The position numbers and the translations under genes are program-made. 64,000 bases of DNA from Caballeronia sp. NK8 (GTDB taxonomy: Bacteria > Pseudomonadota > Gammaproteobacteria > Burkholderiales > Burkholderiaceae): NCBI RefSeq assembly GCF_018408855.1, contig NZ_AP024327.1, positions 607,924-671,923 of the forward strand, written 5' to 3'. The notes under the pieces were generated by a model. It did no database searches, had not been told where the DNA came from, and saw only the letters and a program-made list of their open reading frames with translations. Below, in pieces: positions 16,578-25,205 of the stretch. The first letter of the stretch is position 1. Each line of letters starts with the position of its first letter.

Positions 16578-17831
16578 ATGCCTGCATCGATCCACGCGCC
16601 CGCCTCCGGTTCTCCGACGAGAGCCGATGGCCGCGCCTCGTATCAAAGGGCGCGCCGCCGCGCATCGGTGCAGGCGTTGTTGCTTGCATTGCCGCTGATC
16701 GTGTTTCTGTTGTCGACGTTCATCGCGCCGATCGCGCTGCTGCTCGCGCGCAGTGTCGAGAACAAGGAAGTGCCGGACAGCATGCCCGCGCTGACTCGCG
16801 CGCTCGATGCGTGGGATGGGCGCGGCGTGCCAGATGAACGCATGTTCGCGCTGCTCGCGTCCGGACTCAAGGACGCGCAGCAGAGCGGACAGCTCGGCAC
16901 CGTCGCGCGCAGGCTCAACTTCGCGCAGCCCGAATTCCGCAGCCTCTTGATGCGTACCGCGCGCAGCGTGCGCGACGAGACGCCCGCCGCGTGGAAGCCC
17001 GCGTTGATCGAGATGGACGAACGCTGGAATTCGCCGGAAACCTGGCGTGTTCTGAAACGCGCCGCCGCGACACCCACGCCCGACTATCTGCTCGCCGCCG
17101 TCGATGCGCAAGTGACGCCGCAAGGCAATGTCGCGTTCGTGCCGGATAACTCGTCGGTATATCGGCAGGCGTTCTTGCGCACGATATCGATCAGCGCATC
17201 CGTCACGCTCCTGTGCCTCGTGCTCGGCTATCCGGTCGCGTGGCTGCTCGCCAACCTGCCGGCGCAGAGCAGCAACCGCCTGATGCTCTTCGTGATCGTG
17301 CCGTTCTGGACCTCGCTGCTCGTTCGCACGACCGCGTGGTACGTGCTGCTGCAGCCGGGCGGCGTCATCAACGGTCTGTTGGCAGGCCTCGGCCTCGCGA
17401 CACATCCCGTGCCGCTCATCTTCAATCGCACGGGTGTGTTGATCGGCATGACGCATGTGCTTCTGCCGTACATGATTCTCGCGATCTATTCGGTGATGAA
17501 AGGCGTATCGCCCGTATATGTGCGCGCGGCGCAATCGCTCGGCGCGCATCCGTTCACCGCGTTCGTGCGCGTCTATATTCCGCAGACGCTTCCGGGCGTC
17601 GGCGCGGGATGCTTTCTCGTCTTCGTGCTCGCGCTCGGCTACTACATCACGCCCGCGCTGCTCGGCGGCGCAGGCGATGAAATGATCAGTCAGCTCATCG
17701 CGTTGCAGACGAACACGCAGCTCAACTGGGGACTCGCGGGCGCGCTATCGGCGTATCTCGTGATCTTCACCGCGATCTTCTATTTCCTGTTCAATCGCAT
17801 CGTCGGCATCGACCGGTTGCGCTTCGGTTAA
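16578..17831 (+). CDS. ABC transporter permease, PotB-like with long periplasmic insertion (417 aa)
   Basis: The first membrane helix (ALLLALPLIVFLLSTFIAPI) is followed by a hydrophilic segment of about 140 residues before the next helix (ISASVTLLCLVLGYPVAWLL). The usual PotB protein has about 285 residues and lacks this. The EAA loop for ATPase docking is RAAQSLGAHPFTAFVRVYIP. Five more helices follow. The insertion probably faces the periplasm and could contact the binding protein. The gene is third in the transporter operon. Confidence 0.9.
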   Translation: MPASIHAPASGSPTRADGRASYQRARRRASVQALLLALPLIVFLLSTFIAPIALLLARSVENKEVPDSMPALTRALDAWDGRGVPDERMFALLASGLKDAQQSGQLGTVARRLNFAQPEFRSLLMRTARSVRDETPAAWKPALIEMDERWNSPETWRVLKRAAATPTPDYLLAAVDAQVTPQGNVAFVPDNSSVYRQAFLRTISISASVTLLCLVLGYPVAWLLANLPAQSSNRLMLFVIVPFWTSLLVRTTAWYVLLQPGGVINGLLAGLGLATHPVPLIFNRTGVLIGMTHVLLPYMILAIYSVMKGVSPVYVRAAQSLGAHPFTAFVRVYIPQTLPGVGAGCFLVFVLALGYYITPALLGGAGDEMISQLIALQTNTQLNWGLAGALSAYLVIFTAIFYFLFNRIVGIDRLRFG

Positions 17832-17844
17832 GGAGCCTTTCGCT

Positions 17845-18672
17845 ATGGCAGAGCAACGCAACAGGGTGCTGACCGAGCGCATCGCGTCGCGCTGGGTGCG
17901 CGTGCATACCGCGCTCGTGCTGTTCTTTCTCGTCGCGCCGATTCTCGCGATCATCCCGCTCTCGTTCAACTCGGGATCGTATTTCTCGTATCCGTTGCAG
18001 GGCTTTTCACTGCGCTGGTACGAGCAGGCGCTCACGAGCGCGGACTGGCAGCGCTCGCTGTTGAACAGCGTCGGCATCGGCGCGGCGTCGACCTTGATCG
18101 CCACGGGTCTCGGCACGCTCGCGGCGCTCGGCCTTTCGCGCACGCAGTTTCCACTGCGCTCGGTGATCATGCCGATCATCATCTCGCCGATGATCGTGCC
18201 GATCGTCGTCGTCGCGGCCGGCTTCTATCTGATCTTCGCGCCGCTCGGGCTCGTGAACTCGTATCCGGGCGTAATTCTCGCGCACGCGGCGCTCGGCACG
18301 CCGTTCGTCGTGATCACCGTGACGGCTTCATTGTTGTCGTTCGATCAGAGCCTGCTGCGCGCGGCGTCCGGTCTCGGCGCGAAGCCGTGGACGGCGTTTC
18401 GCCGCGTGACCTTGCCGCTCATCACGCCCGCGGTCGCCACAGGCAGCGTGTTCGCGTTCGCGACATCGTTCGATGAAGTGATCGTGATCCTGTTCATCGG
18501 CGGCCCGGATCAGCGCACCGTGCCGCGTCAGATGTGGAGCGGCATCCGCGATTCGATCGATCCGTCGATTCTCGCGGTCGCAACGATGCTCATCGTATTC
18601 GCCGTGCTGCTCTTCGCCAGCATCAACTGGCTGCGTGGGCGGGCGGCTGCCGCCAGCCGCGCCCTCGTCTGA
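17845..18672 (+). CDS. ABC transporter permease, PotC-like (275 aa)
   Basis: A six-helix permease of normal PotC length. It starts with LVLFFLVAPILAIIPLSFN and continues with YFSYPLQGFSLRWYEQ, the conserved segment of this family. The EAA loop is RAASGLGAKPWTAFRRVTLP. It is the last gene of the transporter operon, 13 bp after the PotB-like gene, with a good AGGAG upstream. It converges on the Crp/Fnr gene with a 6-bp gap. Confidence 0.92.
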   Translation: MAEQRNRVLTERIASRWVRVHTALVLFFLVAPILAIIPLSFNSGSYFSYPLQGFSLRWYEQALTSADWQRSLLNSVGIGAASTLIATGLGTLAALGLSRTQFPLRSVIMPIIISPMIVPIVVVAAGFYLIFAPLGLVNSYPGVILAHAALGTPFVVITVTASLLSFDQSLLRAASGLGAKPWTAFRRVTLPLITPAVATGSVFAFATSFDEVIVILFIGGPDQRTVPRQMWSGIRDSIDPSILAVATMLIVFAVLLFASINWLRGRAAAASRALV

Positions 18673-18678
18673 TCATGC

Positions 18679-19410
18679 TCACACCATCGCTTCGATCTGG
18701 CGGCGCGGCAGCATGCGGTCGAATTCACGCTTGACGATGCCGTAGCATTCGCACGCGCGTTCTTCCAGGCCAGCCCGGTCCAGGATCTTGATGCAGCCGC
18801 GGCTGTGATGGATCAGCCCCGCGTCATGCAGCTTGCCCGCTGCTTCGGTCACGCCTTCGCGACGCACGCCGAGCATGTCCGCGATCATTTGCTGCGTCAC
18901 GCGCAGTTGATCCGACGGCGTGCGATCCGTTTGAATCAGCAGCCAGCGGCACAGTTGCTTCGACAGCGAGTGATGACGATTGCAGGCCGCCGTCTGCGCG
19001 ACTTGCGTGAGGAGGGCTTGCATGTACAGCAGCATCACGCGGCGCAGGAAGTCCGAGCGGCCGAAGTGTTCGCGCAACGCGCCGGCGCTCATGCGATACG
19101 CGAAGCCCGCGCATTGAACCTGTACACGCGTGGGCATGGTGTCGCCGCCCGTCAGCACCGGCACGCCCGACATGCCTTCGCGTCCTACTGCCGCGACTTC
19201 GACGGAGCCGCCGTCTTCCATCGTATGCAACAGAGAGATGATTGCCGTGGTCGGGAAATAGACGTGATGGATGCGTTGTCCCGAATCGCACAGCAACTGC
19301 TCCGTGCGCAACTGGACGAGTTCGAGATGAGGCGCGAGCGCTTGCCATTCTTGCGCCGGAAGTGCGCCCAACAGATGATTGCCGTGAAGGTCTGATTGAA
19401 GAGTCAACAT
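18679..19410 (-). CDS. Crp/Fnr-family transcriptional regulator (243 aa)
   Basis: A cyclic-nucleotide-binding-like domain (HHVYFPTTAIISLLHTMEDG, VAAVGREGMSGVPVLTGG) and a C-terminal winged helix (VTQQMIADMLGVRREGVTEA) place it in this family. The sequence resembles the subgroup with a degenerate effector pocket common in Burkholderiaceae. Fnr-type iron-sulfur Cys are absent from the N-terminus. It is transcribed alone; the long region upstream (19411-20188) carries interleaved inverted repeats. The target genes are unknown. Confidence 0.88.
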   Translation of the reverse strand: MLTLQSDLHGNHLLGALPAQEWQALAPHLELVQLRTEQLLCDSGQRIHHVYFPTTAIISLLHTMEDGGSVEVAAVGREGMSGVPVLTGGDTMPTRVQVQCAGFAYRMSAGALREHFGRSDFLRRVMLLYMQALLTQVAQTAACNRHHSLSKQLCRWLLIQTDRTPSDQLRVTQQMIADMLGVRREGVTEAAGKLHDAGLIHHSRGCIKILDRAGLEERACECYGIVKREFDRMLPRRQIEAMV

Positions 19411-20188
19411 GTTCTTTTAGTCTCGTGCGAGTGCGCTTCGCGCTTTTGATTTCTTCTGGTTCGCAACAGGATTCGTGCACGCATCTGATGGTGTACATCG
19501 AACCCTGTTGCGACCAGCCCCGTAGCACGAATTCGCCGCTCTTATCTGTTGTTGAAGGATCGCGGTGAGCTTCGTGCCTGGTCATACATTAGCGAGAGGT
19601 GTGCCAGCGCACGCCAATCCTTATACCAGTAGGGGTTTGCGCGGTTCCGCGCACAACGCGCGGCAACGTGCGGTCATGTACGAAGAAAATTGATTCAATC
19701 GTGAAAAACGACCTTCATACGGAACGACGTTTGTCGCCGGCCTGCGCCAAACGTTTTCCTCTGTCGAATGTCCCGTCAGCAAAGGAATGCGGCACTGCGG
19801 CGTTTGCCCGAATCAGCCTGTGCGCGCGGCTGAAAGCCTTGTCGGAGTGGAAATGCTCCGTGTTCTAAAAATGTTGCAAAGGTGGTTAACGGCTTGCGCG
19901 GCTTTATCTGAAGGCTGGGCGTCGATAAAGCGTGGAGCCTTATGCAGCGGGCCTGAGCGGGATTCGTCACAAAGTGGCAGGCGTTGCGCGCGTGACCGGG
20001 TCTGGTTTCGCCGCGCGAAGAAAAATGTTGCATCGCCTATACCTGAGCTGTTTTTGCGAGCGCGCGCAAGGCGTCGCGCGGCATGCATGAACATCATTCA
20101 TGTATCGTTGAACAACCTTCGTTTGTACTCAGCCATCGCTAGCGGCACCATGGATGCATACCCACTTTGATCCGCATGGAGCGAGAAC
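19411..20188. other. Non-coding region between the Crp/Fnr gene and the class II aldolase gene
   Basis: About 780 bases without a convincing gene. Short ORFs here lack ribosome binding sites and coding character. It holds interleaved inverted repeats at 19457-19532, described separately, and GC-rich short hairpins near 19640-19660. The right end should hold the aldolase promoter; GGAG is present just before its ATG. Confidence 0.5.
19457..19532. promoter_or_regulatory. Interleaved inverted repeats upstream of the Crp/Fnr gene
   Basis: Arm A (TGGTTCGCAACAGG, 19457-19470) pairs with A' (CCTGTTGCGACCA, 19504-19516) with one extra base. Arm B (ATTCGTGC, 19471-19478) pairs with B' (GCACGAAT, 19525-19532). 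The order A-B-A'-B' could give a pseudoknot or two mutually exclusive hairpins, or mark two operator sites. Confidence 0.4.
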
Positions 20189-21043
20189 ATGAGCGACGTC
20201 ATGGAGACACCCGCAAAGACCGCCGAACAGACCATCGACCTCAAGGGGCGCGTGTCGATCTATCAACCGGAGCAGCAAGGCCTGATCTTTCCCGAGCTGC
20301 CGACGTTTTCCAGTCACGCGGAGCATCGCAAGTATCTGAAGGAACGGCTCGTCGCCGCGTGCCGGGCTTTCGCGCAGCACGGCTTCGATTACGGTTTCGC
20401 GGGCCATCTCACCGTGCGCGATCCGGAACATCCGTCGCTGTACTGGACCAATCCGATGGCCGTTCACTTCGCGCAGGTCAAAGTCTCGAATCTGATCTGC
20501 GCCGATCATCAAGGCAACGTGGTGGAAGGAAACTACGCGGTCAATCGCGCGGGCTTCGTGCTGCATGCCGCCGTGCATGAGCAGCATCAGGACATCGTCG
20601 CGATGTGTCACGCGCATACCGTCTACGGCACCGCGTTCGCGGCGCTCGGCAAGCCGCTCATCCCGATGTCGCAGGACGCCTGCGCGTTCTTCGAGGACCA
20701 CGTCGTGATCGGCGATGAAGCGGGCAAGGTCGCCGTCGAAGTGAAGGGCGGCAACAAGGTTGCGAACGGATTTAAGGGCGTGAAGGCCGCGATCCACCAG
20801 AATCACGGCCTGCTCACCGCGAGCCGGCACAGCATCGATTCGGCGGCGTTCTGGTTCATCGCGCTCGAGCGCTGCTGCCAGCAACAGCTGATGATCGAAG
20901 CGACGGGTATCACGCCGAAGCTCGTGCCGGAGGATCGCGCGCGCTACAGCCGCGAGCATGTGGGTAGCGAGTACATCGGCTGGCTGCACTTCCAGACGAT
21001 CTGGAATGATCTGGTCGCGGCGCAGCCGGATATGTTCGATTGA
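20189..21043 (+). CDS. Class II aldolase/adducin family protein (284 aa)
   Basis: The class II aldolase fold is shown by ACRAFAQHGFDYGFAGHLTV, the zinc His pair in MCHAHTVYG, and IHQNHGLLTA with a third His. The early segment has LKGRVSIYQPEQQG. Enzymes of this family cleave sugar phosphates or act on keto-acid substrates, but many members with this longer N-terminus have unknown substrates. Start at 20189 with GGAG upstream. It is followed 101 bp later by ppnP on the same strand. Confidence 0.87.
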   Translation: MSDVMETPAKTAEQTIDLKGRVSIYQPEQQGLIFPELPTFSSHAEHRKYLKERLVAACRAFAQHGFDYGFAGHLTVRDPEHPSLYWTNPMAVHFAQVKVSNLICADHQGNVVEGNYAVNRAGFVLHAAVHEQHQDIVAMCHAHTVYGTAFAALGKPLIPMSQDACAFFEDHVVIGDEAGKVAVEVKGGNKVANGFKGVKAAIHQNHGLLTASRHSIDSAAFWFIALERCCQQQLMIEATGITPKLVPEDRARYSREHVGSEYIGWLHFQTIWNDLVAAQPDMFD

Positions 21044-21144
21044 GCTTGCGCTTTGGTTGACACGGGGCGACGCGGTGGAAACCGCCTCGCCCTTTTTTGT
21101 ATGATGGCGGACCACCCTCCTTCCGACACCAAAGGACGACCTTC

Positions 21145-21465
21145 ATGACCGCCGCAACGCAATTCGACCAGGTTTCCGTCATCAAACGCGCCAACGTCTA
21201 TTTCGACGGCAAATGCGTGTCGCACACCGTTCTCTTCGCCGACGGCACGAAAAAAACCCTCGGCGTGATCCTGCCCGGCACGCTCAACTTCGGCACCGAC
21301 GCGCCCGAACTCATGGAAGTGCAAGCCGGCCAGTGCCGCATCCGTCTCGACGGCAGCGACGAATGGAAGACGTACGGCGCGGGAGAATCGTTCTCGGTGC
21401 CAGGCAAGAGCCGCTTCGATATCGACGTGATCGAAACGCTCGACTACGTTTGCAGTTATCTCTGA
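21145..21465 (+). CDS. ppnP: Pyrimidine/purine nucleoside phosphorylase PpnP (106 aa)
   Basis: A short cupin of the DUF1255 (YaiE/PpnP) family: [55 protein letters not shown]. The length fits the roughly 95-105 of the family. PpnP splits nucleosides with phosphate to free bases and ribose-1-phosphate. Start at 21145 with AAGGA upstream. The ribose phosphate product could relate to the upstream aldolase, but the 101-bp gap leaves co-transcription open. Confidence 0.93.
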   Translation: MTAATQFDQVSVIKRANVYFDGKCVSHTVLFADGTKKTLGVILPGTLNFGTDAPELMEVQAGQCRIRLDGSDEWKTYGAGESFSVPGKSRFDIDVIETLDYVCSYL

Positions 21466-21478
21466 CCGGTCCGCGCTC

Positions 21479-21531
21479 TGTCCAATTTTTATCGCTGTCC
21501 ACGTTTCGTGTACACTGCATGAAATTGGACA
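21479..21531. promoter_or_regulatory. Inverted repeat flanking the promoter of the AbiE-type operon
   Basis: Perfect 10-bp arms TGTCCAATTT (21479-21488) and AAATTGGACA (21522-21531), 33 bp apart, enclose a -10-like TACACT (21511-21516) just upstream of the antitoxin start at 21544. In characterised AbiE systems the antitoxin AbiEi binds inverted repeats in its own promoter, so this is the likely operator. The arms are about four helical turns apart centre to centre. Confidence 0.6.
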
Positions 21532-21543
21532 CTCGGACCAGCG

Positions 21544-22569
21544 ATGTCGACAGCGGATCACCTCAGCGAGCAACTGGCCGAAGCCGCGGCCGCCGCCTTC
21601 AGCGAGTCGACCGGCCTCGCCGCGCACCGCGTGGCGACGCCGAAGCGCCGCAATAGCAACGCCGCCATCGAATTCCGCATCGGTGGCGCGCGCTTCAAAC
21701 GCTCAGTACAAGTGCGGGAAAACATCGACCGCATCGGCGTGTTGTCCGCATTCAGCGCGGCCGTCAGGCGCGACAGCGGCACGAAACCCACGCTCGTCAC
21801 CACCTATCTCTCGCCGGACATGATCCGCGCCTGCCGCGAACTCGACGTCGATGCGCTCGATCTCGCCGGCAATGCGCGCCTCATCGAAGGCGACAGCATC
21901 GTGATCGTCTCGGGCCGTCCGCGCGTGGCGCAAGCCAAAGCGCCGCGCTCCAGAACCTGGACCCGATCGACACTGCGCGTCACGCTCGCGCTGCTCGTCA
22001 CGCCTTCGCTTTTGGAGCGCAGTTTTCGCGACATCGCGAAAATCGCGGGCGTCAGCCATGGTACGGCGCAGAACGCCGTGCACGCGCTCGTCGATCATCG
22101 CGACATCTTCGAGCGGCCCGATGGCCGAGGCCTGCAATTCGCCGATAGAGAACGCCTGATCGACGAATGGGTCACGCTGTATCCGCGGCAATTGCGCGAA
22201 TCGCTCGTCATCGGGCGGTATCGCGCGGAGTCGAACGACTGGTGGCGCAATGCGCCCGATCTGCCCGGACAATGCCAGTTCGGCGGCGAGCCCGCCGCGG
22301 CGATACTCACGCAATATCTGAAGCCGGCGACGGTCACCGCCTATTGCGCCGATGCCGCGCCGCGCGAGTGGATCATGGAGGCGCGGCTGCGGCCCGATCC
22401 GGCCGGAAACGTCGAGTTCCTGCGCGCGCCCGTCACGCTCGCGCCCATCGACGGACTGCCGCCGAATGTCGTCGCGCCGCTGCTCGTGTACGCCGATCTC
22501 GTTGCGAGCGGCGACCCGCGCAATCTCGAAACCGCCAGGATGCTGCGTGAACGCTATCTTGCCGCTTGA
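21544..22569 (+). CDS. AbiEi-type antitoxin of a type IV toxin-antitoxin system (341 aa)
   Basis: The protein has a central winged helix (RSFRDIAKIAGVSHGTAQNAVHAL split over about residues 160-182) and a C-terminal domain with LTQYLKPATVTAYCAD and LAPIDGLPPNVVAPLLVYAD, the pattern of long AbiEi-family antitoxins. The N-terminal part before about residue 130 is variable. Its 3' end overlaps the downstream nucleotidyltransferase gene by 23 bp, the usual antitoxin-toxin order. A promoter inverted repeat suggests autoregulation. The assignment rests on arrangement plus motifs; no search was run. Confidence 0.75.
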   Translation: MSTADHLSEQLAEAAAAAFSESTGLAAHRVATPKRRNSNAAIEFRIGGARFKRSVQVRENIDRIGVLSAFSAAVRRDSGTKPTLVTTYLSPDMIRACRELDVDALDLAGNARLIEGDSIVIVSGRPRVAQAKAPRSRTWTRSTLRVTLALLVTPSLLERSFRDIAKIAGVSHGTAQNAVHALVDHRDIFERPDGRGLQFADRERLIDEWVTLYPRQLRESLVIGRYRAESNDWWRNAPDLPGQCQFGGEPAAAILTQYLKPATVTAYCADAAPREWIMEARLRPDPAGNVEFLRAPVTLAPIDGLPPNVVAPLLVYADLVASGDPRNLETARMLRERYLAA

Positions 22570-23446
22570 ACGCCTGCCCCACCGGCCGCTCGGTGGCGCC
22601 ATCTGCGCGATGCTGCGCGAAGTCGTCGCCGCGTCCGACGCGACGCGCATCGCGTGGTTCGTCGGCGGCGCGAGCGCGCGCGACATCTTGCTCACGCACG
22701 TCCACGACATTCCGGCGACCCGCGCGACCGCCGATGTCGACATCGGCATTTCGATTCAAGGCTGGACGGGCCACGAGGCGCTGCGCCGCGCGTTGCTCGC
22801 AGCGGGCAATTTCACGGCGCCGAAGGGCTCGGCGCATCGGCTGAATTACAGCGCGCCCGCCACGGGTGATCGCACGTGGCTCGATATCGTGCCGTTCGGC
22901 GGCGTGGAGGACGCGCGCGGCGAAATCGCGTGGCCGCCCGATGGCTCCGTGCACATGAACGTCGCAGGCTTCCGGCAGGCGCTCGATGCGGCGATTCCCG
23001 TGCGCGTCGAGCAGGATCTCGTGGTGCCGGTCGCGTCGCTGCCCGCGCAGGCGATGCTGAAAATCCTCGCGTGGCAGGACCGGCACACAGTCGATCGCAA
23101 GGACGCGATCGACCTGCTCTTTCTGATGGCGCATTACGAGCAGGCCGGCAATCGCGACCGCATCTACTCCGACGCAGCCGATCTGCTCGAACGGCACGAA
23201 TACGATCCGGATATCGCCGGGGCCGCGCTGCTCGGCCGCGACACCGCGTCGATCGCACGCGAGGACGACCTCCGCGCGCAGATTCTCGCGATCCTGCGCC
23301 CGGACGATCCCGCGCCGCCGATTCTCACGCACATGCTCGGCGCGCGCCTGCCGGTCTTCGAAGCGGAGACGTCGGCACGCGTCGCGGCGCTGTTCCACGC
23401 ATTCCGCGACGCGTTTCAGGCCCCTCAACCGTTGCGGAACAGATAG
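22547..23446 (+). CDS. AbiEii-type nucleotidyltransferase toxin (299 aa)
   Basis: The nucleotidyltransferase motif is [12 protein letters not shown] followed by ADVDIGIS, supplying the glycine loop and two metal Asp. A second conserved stretch is [10 protein letters not shown] and [11 protein letters not shown], as in AbiEii/DUF1814 proteins. A GTG start at 22547 was chosen: AGGA lies 6 nt upstream and the length then fits the family; an ATG at 22610 is the alternative. The GTG overlaps the antitoxin end by 23 bp. Such toxins transfer nucleotides and cause phage-induced growth arrest. The stop overlaps the convergent acdS gene by 22 bp. Confidence 0.77.
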   Translation: MNAILPLERLPHRPLGGAICAMLREVVAASDATRIAWFVGGASARDILLTHVHDIPATRATADVDIGISIQGWTGHEALRRALLAAGNFTAPKGSAHRLNYSAPATGDRTWLDIVPFGGVEDARGEIAWPPDGSVHMNVAGFRQALDAAIPVRVEQDLVVPVASLPAQAMLKILAWQDRHTVDRKDAIDLLFLMAHYEQAGNRDRIYSDAADLLERHEYDPDIAGAALLGRDTASIAREDDLRAQILAILRPDDPAPPILTHMLGARLPVFEAETSARVAALFHAFRDAFQAPQPLRNR

Positions 23447-24441
23447 CTGTACGCGTTGAGCGCGGGCACGCCGCCGAGATGCGCGTACAGCACTTTCGAG
23501 CCTTCCGGGAATTCGCCGTTGCGCACCATCTGAATCATGCCGTCCATCGACTTGCCTTCGTAGACGGGATCGGTCAGCACGCCTTCGAGTCGCGCGCACA
23601 GACGAATCGCCTCCAGCGTGCCTTCGTTCGGCAGGCCGTATTCGGGGCCGCCGAAGCGCGTGTCGAGAATCACGTCTTCGCGCGTGATGTCCTGGCCGAG
23701 ATCGACGAGTTCCGCCGTGTGCTTCGCGATGCGCAAAATCTGATCGTGCGTCTGCTGCGGTTTCGCCGATGCATCGATGCCGATCACGCGGCGCGCGCGC
23801 CCATCCGCCGCGAAGCCGACGACCATGCCCGCCTGCGTGCTGCCCGTCACCGAGCACACCACGACGTAGTCGAACTTGAAGCCCAGTTCCGCTTCCTGCG
23901 CGCGCACTTCCTCCGCGAAGCCGACGAAACCAAGCCCGCCCAGCGGATGCTCCGAGCAACCCGCCGGCACCGGAAACGGCTTGCCGCCTGCCGCGCGCAC
24001 GCTGTCCATCGCGTCCTGCCAGCTTTTGCGAATGCCGATATCGAAGCCATCGGCGACGAGGCGCACGTCCGCGCCCATCATCCGCGACATCTGGATATTG
24101 CCGACGCGGTCATAGACGGCATCGGAGTAATTGACCCAGTTTTCCTGCACGAGCACGCACTTCATGCCGAGATGCGCCGCAACCGCCGCGACCTGGCGCG
24201 TCTGGTTCGACTGCACGCCGCCGATCGACACGAGCGTGTCGCAGCCTTCGGCGATCGCTTCGGGAATCAGATATTCGAGCTTGCGCGTCTTGTTGCCGCC
24301 GAACGCGAGGCCGCTGTTGCAGTCCTCGCGTTTCGCGTAGAGCTCGACTTTGCCGCCGAGATGCGCGGAGAGGCGCTTGAGCGGCTGGATGGGCGTCGGT
24401 CCGAAGGTGAGTGGATAACGGGGAAAACGTTGCAGGTTCAT
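23425..24441 (-). CDS. acdS: 1-aminocyclopropane-1-carboxylate deaminase (338 aa)
   Basis: A PLP enzyme splitting ACC, the plant ethylene precursor, to ammonia and 2-oxobutyrate. From the start [14 protein letters not shown] the residues fall exactly on known numbering: Lys51 for PLP in GGNKTRK, Ser78, Tyr294, Glu295 and Leu322. Glu295 and Leu322 separate true ACC deaminases from D-cysteine desulfhydrases. The length of 338 is standard. GAGGATG precedes the start. It is divergent from acdR, as is usual in this group. It suggests a plant-associated lifestyle. Confidence 0.96.
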   Translation of the reverse strand: MNLQRFPRYPLTFGPTPIQPLKRLSAHLGGKVELYAKREDCNSGLAFGGNKTRKLEYLIPEAIAEGCDTLVSIGGVQSNQTRQVAAVAAHLGMKCVLVQENWVNYSDAVYDRVGNIQMSRMMGADVRLVADGFDIGIRKSWQDAMDSVRAAGGKPFPVPAGCSEHPLGGLGFVGFAEEVRAQEAELGFKFDYVVVCSVTGSTQAGMVVGFAADGRARRVIGIDASAKPQQTHDQILRIAKHTAELVDLGQDITREDVILDTRFGGPEYGLPNEGTLEAIRLCARLEGVLTDPVYEGKSMDGMIQMVRNGEFPEGSKVLYAHLGGVPALNAYSYLFRNG

Positions 24442-24594
24442 GATCGGCATCCTCGTGAGGGTGGGACTGCATGGACCCCATCGTAAAGATTTCGGCGTTG
24501 GGTCGGGTTGCAAAAATAATCCGTTCGACCTAACGTTTTCACATGCCAAAGCGTTCGGGCCGACTTTTATTTCCCTTTGTGACCTGCTAAAGCA

Positions 24595-25122
24595 ATGAAA
24601 AAAACCGCATCCGTCCAGAACGCGCGCCACGCGGACGTCCAGACCGATCGCGTCGATCGCGCAATCCTGCGTCAGCTTCAGCGCGATGCATCCATCTCGA
24701 ACGTCGCGCTCGCCGAGAAGGTCAATCTGAGCCCGCCCGCGTGTCTGCGGCGCGTCGAGCGGCTGCGCGAAGCGGGGCTGATCCGCGCGACGGTCGCCTT
24801 GCTCAATCCGAAAGCGCTCGATGCCGGCATGCTCGTGCTGATCGGCGTGATCCTCGACCGCTCGACGCCCGATTCCTTCGACGCATTCGAAAAGGCCGCG
24901 CAAAAGGTGCCCGGCTGCATGGAATGCCATGTCGTGACGGGCGAATTCGACTTCTTCATGCTGATCCGCACGCGCGACAGCGAGAGCTTCAACCGTCTGC
25001 ACGCCGAGAAGCTGCTGTATCTGCCCGGCGTGCGGCAGATCCGTACCTTCGTCGTGCTGCGCGAGGTGCTCTCGACGACGGCATTCCCGATCGGCGAATC
25101 CGCCGGCGCGCGGCCGGCGTAG
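24595..25122 (+). CDS. acdR: Lrp/AsnC-family regulator of ACC deaminase (175 aa)
   Basis: An N-terminal Lrp helix-turn-helix ([20 protein letters not shown], then [19 protein letters not shown]) is followed by a RAM effector domain ([34 protein letters not shown]). It lies divergent from acdS with a 153-bp gap, the arrangement of AcdR, which activates acdS in the presence of ACC. The gap is AT-richer than its surroundings (AAAAATAATCCG) and is where an Lrp box would lie, though I could not fix its limits. Confidence 0.92.
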   Translation: MKKTASVQNARHADVQTDRVDRAILRQLQRDASISNVALAEKVNLSPPACLRRVERLREAGLIRATVALLNPKALDAGMLVLIGVILDRSTPDSFDAFEKAAQKVPGCMECHVVTGEFDFFMLIRTRDSESFNRLHAEKLLYLPGVRQIRTFVVLREVLSTTAFPIGESAGARPA

Positions 25123-25205
25123 CCTCGAACACACATTTGCGAAAGACTTGCTGAAAAATTACGCTACGATTCAGGGTTTTCCATGTCTGGACATCCCGCT
25201 TCGTT

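Noticed and set aside
23425..24441. D-cysteine desulfhydrase instead of ACC deaminase
   Set aside because: Glu295 and Leu322 are those of ACC deaminase; desulfhydrases have other residues at these places.
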